From: Metaphire vulgaris
Taxonomy: Eukaryota > Annelida > Clitellata > Crassiclitellata > Megascolecidae
Assembly: GCA_018105865.1 (NCBI GenBank)
Contig: CM030863.1
Coordinates: 4,296,654-4,360,653, forward strand
Direction of reading: 5' to 3'
DNA length: 64,000 nucleotides
Position 1 is the stretch's first letter. Every line of letters starts with the position of its first letter. Of the stretch, positions 58,151-64,000 are shown one piece after another. The notes under the pieces were generated by a model. It ran no database searches. It saw only the letters and a program-made list of their open reading frames with translations, and was not told the DNA's origin. Both the position numbers and the translations under genes were made by a program.

Positions 58151-60883
58151 AAGACTTTTAGTTCCTGTGCTTAATATAGTAAAAATAGTAACTTACAGTT
58201 TAATTGTAACTGTTACCAGTTACTACCGTTACGTGACTGCAGTGACTGTACTATACCGTTGAAAAAAATGATGTGCAAGCGGCACCAAATAATGCGGCCC
58301 TCTTCATGCTGATCACAATTTATAATGGCATTGCTTGTAGGAAACGGCTTGGGTACCCCTGGTCTATACTTTTTAATGAGGCGATGATGCGAAATGTAAT
58401 TGATACTGCAATAAATGATACCGATGAATTTAAAATAAAGCTATTCATAGTATACAGGATACGAGCAGAGGGCAGAGGCGTACCCAAGGCTTTGGCGCCC
58501 ATGGTAAGGGTTCTGAAAATTAAAACTAACAGGTTAGCAAATCAGCAAATCATGACATTTTATTGACACAAAATTAAAACCACAGATGCACCTGTCCTGC
58601 TTTTACTGATGCGAACTGGTCTATGATGTGCCCCTCATAGTCGGTTTTATCAGTTTCCCCTCCATCTGCGCTGAGTAGAACAATATCACAGAGTTTTGGC
58701 TCCCCTCCCTTTAAGGGGCGCCATGACATCTGCCATGCATTCTACAGTATACAGTACATTAGGTACTCCACTCGATACGAGATTTTTAAATGCTTGTCAA
58801 CAATTGCTTTAAAATGCTTTTTCAGTCCATGCTATAAACCAATAATGTTACATGTAACATGGACTGATCCCCCAAAGACGAGGATAAGGACGATGACCGA
58901 CCCCAAGGACAAGGATAAGGACGATGACCGACCTCTAAAGACGAGGATAAGGACGAGGACCGACCCTCCCAGGTCAAGGATAAGGATGAGGACCGACCTC
59001 CCGAAGCACAAGGAGCACAAGGACTGACCTCTAAGGACAAGGATCAAGGATAAGGATCGATCTCTGTATGACAGAAAAAATGCAGAAAGGAAAAAACAGA
59101 AACGATTTCAATTCGAATCACAAAGTTTAAAAAGCGAAAAGGAGAATGCTGTAAAGCACAATCTACAGTAGAACCCCGTTATATCAAAGCTCAAGGGACC
59201 GCGATAAATACTTCGATATAGCCGAGTTTCAACATATCAAATTCCAGGTCACACAAAGCCAAATTTCGTTTTGGGCAGATGTGCATGTCGCGCTATTATG
59301 CCGTATAAAATATCGACAATTATAACCAAGCGCCTGCAAGAATTACCCGACAGCTAACAGCTAACAGTGTGACTCAGAGAGGTTCGCTTATAGGGGGCGT
59401 TGTTCATCACGAACAGGAGAACTGGGAAAAGCTCACAGACGAGATTTGGTAGATAAGAACAGAATATCAGTAGATGGTAGATTTTGGGAAAGTGCGTGAG
59501 AAGAATAAGAGGCGCTTGTGCATTTAATACAGTTTAATTAATACAAATAAAGGTTACAGTCTTTACCATTCTAAACTCTACAAGCGGTCTAACTAAACAT
59601 AATTATGTTACAGCAATTATAATCTAACATAAAGCTAATTTCTAAACCATCGAACTGCCATAATAAGATGCCAACCAAGTAGGTTGCTTCCTCCAACGAT
59701 GAGCTCAACGATTCCTCCACGTCCTCTGGAAGATTCATCTGAATGACGCCGATACGACTCTGCCACTGGCTGGTTCTCATCGACTGATCGCCTTTCGACC
59801 CCTTGCGACAGGTTGTTCCAAGAGCGAATGTCGTGAGAGGGAGAGAGCAAAATCCCTCCACCAGCTTTGACTATCTGATGACCTGCTTATTCAACCATAG
59901 GTGTAAACTTGGGTGAAAAGTGCCTCAATGCTTTTCCCCTTCCTTCCATGCCCTACCCTCTGAAAGTAGGGAGAGGTCGACCCTAGGAGCCTGATAGATG
60001 TCTCGTTGTTCCTAGCTGCAAAGTTTAGAGCGGAGGTACAAATCTTCGTTGAAATCAATTCTTTGGGCGCTTATCAACTTTCAAAATAGTTGTATTGGAA
60101 CTCACCGTACAGTTGAAGCAAACTTCAAAGACGTCGAAATTGAAATTCTGGATATCTGTAGGTGGCCTGGACGGGTCCGTAAAATGTTGAACACATGGAA
60201 TACTATAGGCCTACAGCCCTACATCATCACGAAGAAAGACTGACAAGCGAAAAATGCTCATCACCACTTAAACACACCCTTTCTAGAGACCCCTGACTGC
60301 TGCGCCCAGGGATCCGGAATTTCTATCGATGGCCCTGCCTACAATTCTCTTGCGAAATCAAAGCGAATTCCGGACAGGATTTTTTGTAAAATTTATTAAA
60401 ATTTCAACGATAGTTAGTGCAGGTGTATTTTTTGATCGCAACAATATTTTGTCTTCAGATTCTCTTGAAATTCCCACCAATGGAAACCCGTTCGATGCCT
60501 ATAATGAATTTTCTATTAGGTCTTTGATGTCTTTCGGGCCCCTCGATTTATTGCTAACTTTTATCTAGTCTTTGTCATCCATACTAAGACAATGCGAGAA
60601 AACATGTTAGTAGAAAATCGACAAATTCGAGGCGAATTAGGCCAAAATTTCTACTGCCATTCATTATCCATAAACCCAGCAGATGTTTTAAAAATTTGAG
60701 CAGAACTTTTTCTTGGGATAAGCTTGATTTCTACGCCAATTCAAGCGCAGTCGTTGTACTCATATTCAACCAATCAGCTTCTTGCTCTTCTGTCTCTGCT
60801 GTTCTGGCAAACGTTATGCATGCAACGCCCGATGCCAATATACAGTACTCTACTGATCAATGAATAACTGATATTAGCCTCTT
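58151..60883. other. right flank, mirror of 2143-4861
   Basis: Holds the mirrored minisatellite (58860-59060), pogo-like end (ACAGTAGAACCCCG at 59165) and dispersed repeat (about 60235-60345). No gene recognised. Confidence 0.5.
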
Positions 60884-61068
60884 TTCTGTCTGTCTGTCTA
60901 TCTCTCTCTGCCTGTCTCTGTATCTGTCTCTCCCTGTCTCTGTCTGTCTCTGTCTATCTCTGTCTCTGCCTATCTCTGTCTCTGTCTGTCTCTGCCTATC
61001 TATGTCTCTCTCTGTCTCTGTCTCTGTCTCTGTCTCTGCCTATTTTAGTCTCACTCTTTCTGTGTCTT

Positions 61069-61109
<41 letters not shown>

Positions 61110-61205
61110 ACGTATCTGTTTCTGTTTCTACCTATCTCTGTCTCTGTCTCTGTCTTTGCTCTGTCTATGTCTTTATGTCTGTCTGTCTGTCTCTCTCTTT
61201 CTGGC
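60884..61205. repeat. (TCTGTC)n microsatellite
   Basis: Mirror of 1862-2142 with additional pure CT tract at 61070-61102. Confidence 0.95.
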
Positions 61206-62276
61206 GGTCTTCGATTCTGACGGGCCTCTAATGGTCCGCGTCCCTTCGATTTTTCTCAGGGGTATCGTATTCTCGTCGACGATGACGGAGACGTATGACG
61301 CCGTCACGTGACCACTTTCAGTCCGTCCATCATGTGACGTCACCGATGGTTTCCACGGGAACGATGACGGTGCACAGACGGACTTGAAATTCTCAATGCG
61401 GTTCCGATAGATTCGAGGAGATGTTGGGTGTGGGGGTGGGATGGGGTCAGGGTGGGGGGAGGAGAATTATGACTGTTCGGTGGCTGCTTCTATTTGTATC
61501 GTTCTCGTAGCCTCGTTCTGAATCAAATGGTCCAGCGCCGATGCGCTGTGCATGCTTTCTTGTTGTCGGATGTATTCGTTTCTGGTTTTTGTCCTGTTAC
61601 CTCCCTAACTACCTCCCCCCCACCTCCACCCATTATCTTCCCGGTTTGATCTGGGCTCTAATTCAAATTGGATTTGGTGCGCCACCGGATGATGACTGGG
61701 CATTATGATAGTGGCGCCATAGAAGTTTATTGATTGATTGATTGATTGAAATCTTCTGATTGAAAACTTTACAATTTTCGACGTTCTCGGTTGCCGCATT
61801 GCGTCTCTTATTTCGAATTCTTGATCTTCGTTTCTTTTTATTCCTCCTTCGCGTCGGCGTATGATCGCATCGGAATGCTCTGCCAGCCTCCTCATCTGCT
61901 CCTCCTCCGCCTCCTCCGCCTCCTCTCCTCCTTCTCCCTCTCCTCCTCCTCTCTTCGTCTCCGTCCGTCCGTCGTCGTAAGCCAGGAAACCGAAAGGCGT
62001 TCTGCGTATTGTTATCGAACTTCGATAATGCGTTTGGCGCGCCGAAGTATAAAGAAGGCGAACGGCGAGTAAATCTCCGACGAAAGACATCGGAAGAAGA
62101 AGAAGAAGGCATCGGAAGAAGAAGAAGAAGAAGCCGAGAAGAAGCCGAGAAGTATGCGTCATAAATAAGGCCGTCTGTACAAACAACCGTTATCATCATC
62201 GTCGTCGTCGTCGTCGTCGTCGCTTTCGGTGTCGCTATGTTGAATTTCTTGCCTCGTTGGCTGCGCTCAGCAGGGC

Positions 62277-62361
<85 letters not shown>
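62277..62361. repeat. (TA)n microsatellite
   Basis: Pure TA run of about 85 bp. The left arm has a shorter TA run plus a (GA)n run (653-768) at this place, so the two arms differ here. Confidence 0.95.
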
Positions 62362-62365
<4 letters not shown>

Positions 62366-62625
62366 CGCCTATATGTGTGTGTGTGTGTTGAGATACATTT
62401 GGTGGCTGCTGCTGCTGCTGAGTGGTGTCTCTAAGTGTTGGTTTGAAGAGTCCCCGGGAGAGGTCAAGAGTAACTCGAGTTTTGGCATTGATCTCCTGAG
62501 AGAGAACGTGTTACATTGTAAACGTCCGTTACTTCACATTTTCGTTCTCCATATAAGTAAGCAACTCAGCGGATGTGTCTTGAAGTGTAGAGCGATACGC
62601 GCAGCGTAAGACGAAGTATGCGAAA

Positions 62626-62805
62626 CATTAGTATCGTTATAGTTATTGTTATCGCTAAAGTTACCGTTATCGTTATCGTTAAAGTTACCGTTATCGTTAT
62701 CGTAATCGTTAAAGTTACCGCTATCGTTATCGTTATCGTTAAAGTTACCGTTATAGTTATCGTTAGTGTTATCGTTATCGTTAGCGTTATCGTAATCGTT
62801 ACTCA
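62626..62805. repeat. TATCGT-type minisatellite
   Basis: Mirror of 238-384, longer by about 30 bp. Confidence 0.9.
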
Positions 62806-63080
62806 GGGTGAAATTCGGCGAAATCTGGTTTTCACTTCGACTAGATCTTGTGTCAGAATTCTCTTAAGAATCTGGTTGGTGCTCGTCGTGGGTGGAGTCC
62901 ACTGCGATTGGGGGAACTGCCCCTCCAGATTTCAAGACTGAGATCTCTGCACATGAAAACATTTCATAAATGTTAAACAACTATAATTATAATGCGTCTT
63001 TTGATTCTCATTTTCTGAATTTGTTCTATAGGCTATATAACGCTTGCAAGACTCCCTGACTGCCATGACATTTTCAGCAT

Positions 63081-63189
63081 GACAGGCAACTGGGAGATAC
63101 TTGGACGCCTAACGTACTGCCATTGGAGCTTCGTGTGGCTGTACTGCCTGGCAGGATTTCTCGAAAAGAACGTTATAGACAGCAATCAA
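63081..63189 (+). CDS. candidate exon of an unidentified neighbouring gene
   Basis: About 109 bp between ACATTTTCAG and a GTTAGTAT donor. One frame is fully open and reads HDRQLGDTW.PNVLPLELRVAVLPG.ISRKERYRQQS, which has a coding-like composition. A second frame is also open. The family was not recognised. It lies beyond the mirrored region (left base 1 pairs with about 63039), so it has no counterpart in the window. It would be downstream of, and on the same strand as, the right mucin copy. Confidence 0.35.
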
Positions 63190-63980
63190 GGTTAGTATCG
63201 AAATGTATCGACTTGTATCGGTACTCTACAGCGTAACGATACAATTAGAACCGGCATTTATACCAGCCACAAGTCGAAAGTGGTAGTCCAGCTTGACATA
63301 AGTATTTCGTTAGCGCTGAGACGGTCCTCGTGATTTACGTCCAGTTTCGATCGCATCTGTGAGGGGGAGGAGTATCGCTCTTCCAGAAAGCTAGAAACGG
63401 TCGAATCGGAGTGGGAGTGGAGATGGGGGAGGTGGAAACTAAGGGCCATTTATATGGCGCCGGATACTTCTTCAGAGTCTGCCGACGCAGGCTGATTTAA
63501 ATGGCAGACACTTGGACTTGAATGCTGATTAGACTGTAGAGTCGATATCGCGCAGTTGCTGCCAGTGTCAATAGCCGTTATCTCGCATCAGATAGTGTTC
63601 CTCGTTCTCCTCTTAAGGAGAGAAAATACATGCAGCACAGTTCGATCATTTAAGCCTTCATCTGTTTTACTTGTCGTGTTTCTATTCATTAAGGTCAGTA
63701 GTATAAGCCCTATTTTTGGCCATATGCGGAGAAGCAACAAAGAAGAAAAGACAAGAAATTTTTTTAGGACCAAAAAAGACCTGACCATTTTTTAAAATTC
63801 GACTACAAAATTTATGTCGATATTTCGCTCAGATTTGACGGCGGGATTGCAGAAGACCTCGGAGTGATGTCAATGCACTAAAAATTTAGATTCGCGTATG
63901 CTCAAATTTTTCGATTTTCATGATTATTACTGAAAGTGGAAAAATATATATATATATATATATATATAAATATATATATC
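63190..63980. other. unique right-edge sequence
   Basis: No gene recognised. ORFs at 63556-63795 overlap on opposite strands. A (TA)n tract lies at 63943-63979. Confidence 0.4.
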
Positions 63981-63981
63981 G

Positions 63982-64000
63982 ACAGTGGCGGTTCCAAGAA
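63982..64000. mobile_element. possible hAT terminal repeat at window edge
   Basis: CAGTGGCGGTTCCAAG matches the general form of hAT ends (CAGTGGCGG-TCC). The element would continue outside the window. Confidence 0.35.

Overview
This is eukaryotic nuclear DNA, from an invertebrate animal. It has many short GT-AG exons separated by long introns, AATAAA poly(A) signals, abundant microsatellites, hAT-like and other MITE-type elements and LINE fragments, and no operon structure. A fairly common TAGGCCTA-type word, the LINE remnants and a secreted VWC/TIL/CTCK protein fit a marine animal such as an echinoderm, hemichordate or lophotrochozoan. The phylum cannot be fixed from the sequence.

The window carries one very large secreted, mucin-like gene twice, in opposite orientations, on either side of a 100-base N gap (45001-45100). 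The left copy is on the minus strand, from the gap down to a stop codon at 5567. The right copy is on the plus strand, from the gap to a stop at 57429. The homology continues through the 3' flanks: base 1 pairs with about 63039 and base 5567 with 57429. The right arm matches left-arm sequence only up to about 17.9 kb, so 18-45 kb is present once. The most likely explanation is two haplotype contigs scaffolded tail-outwards across an unresolved repeat. A real inverted duplication is the alternative.

Left copy, in protein order. (1) An array of eight nearly identical 1.64-kb units (32190-45000). Each holds one 1.35-kb exon that codes for threonine-rich linker, domain, linker, domain, followed by an intron of exactly 286 bp. 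(2) A Thr/Ser-rich exon, two TIL (trypsin-inhibitor-like) cysteine-rich modules and VWC-like modules (26.1-29.9 kb). (3) Nine copies of a module of about 145 residues with one cysteine near each end, which resembles a diverged F5/8-type-C (discoidin) beta-sandwich. Each copy is a single phase 1-1 exon, and the copies alternate with PTS-rich linker exons, some built from an 11-residue VNTR. (4) A PTS exon, a VWC domain and a C-terminal cystine knot (CTCK), as in gel-forming mucins, von Willebrand factor and SCO-spondin-like proteins. The predicted C-terminal part is about 2,650 residues, plus about 452 per array repeat. The 5' end (signal peptide, any VWD domains) lies in the gap or outside the window. 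The protein is probably an extracellular mucus, matrix or adhesive glycoprotein that dimerises through its cystine knot.

The outer flanks (1-5.4 kb and 57.6-64 kb) contain microsatellites, MITEs and a GC-rich segment with CRE and E-box palindromes. At 63081-63189 there is one unidentified candidate exon, possibly from a neighbouring gene. No RNA genes, CRISPR arrays or prokaryotic features were recognised.
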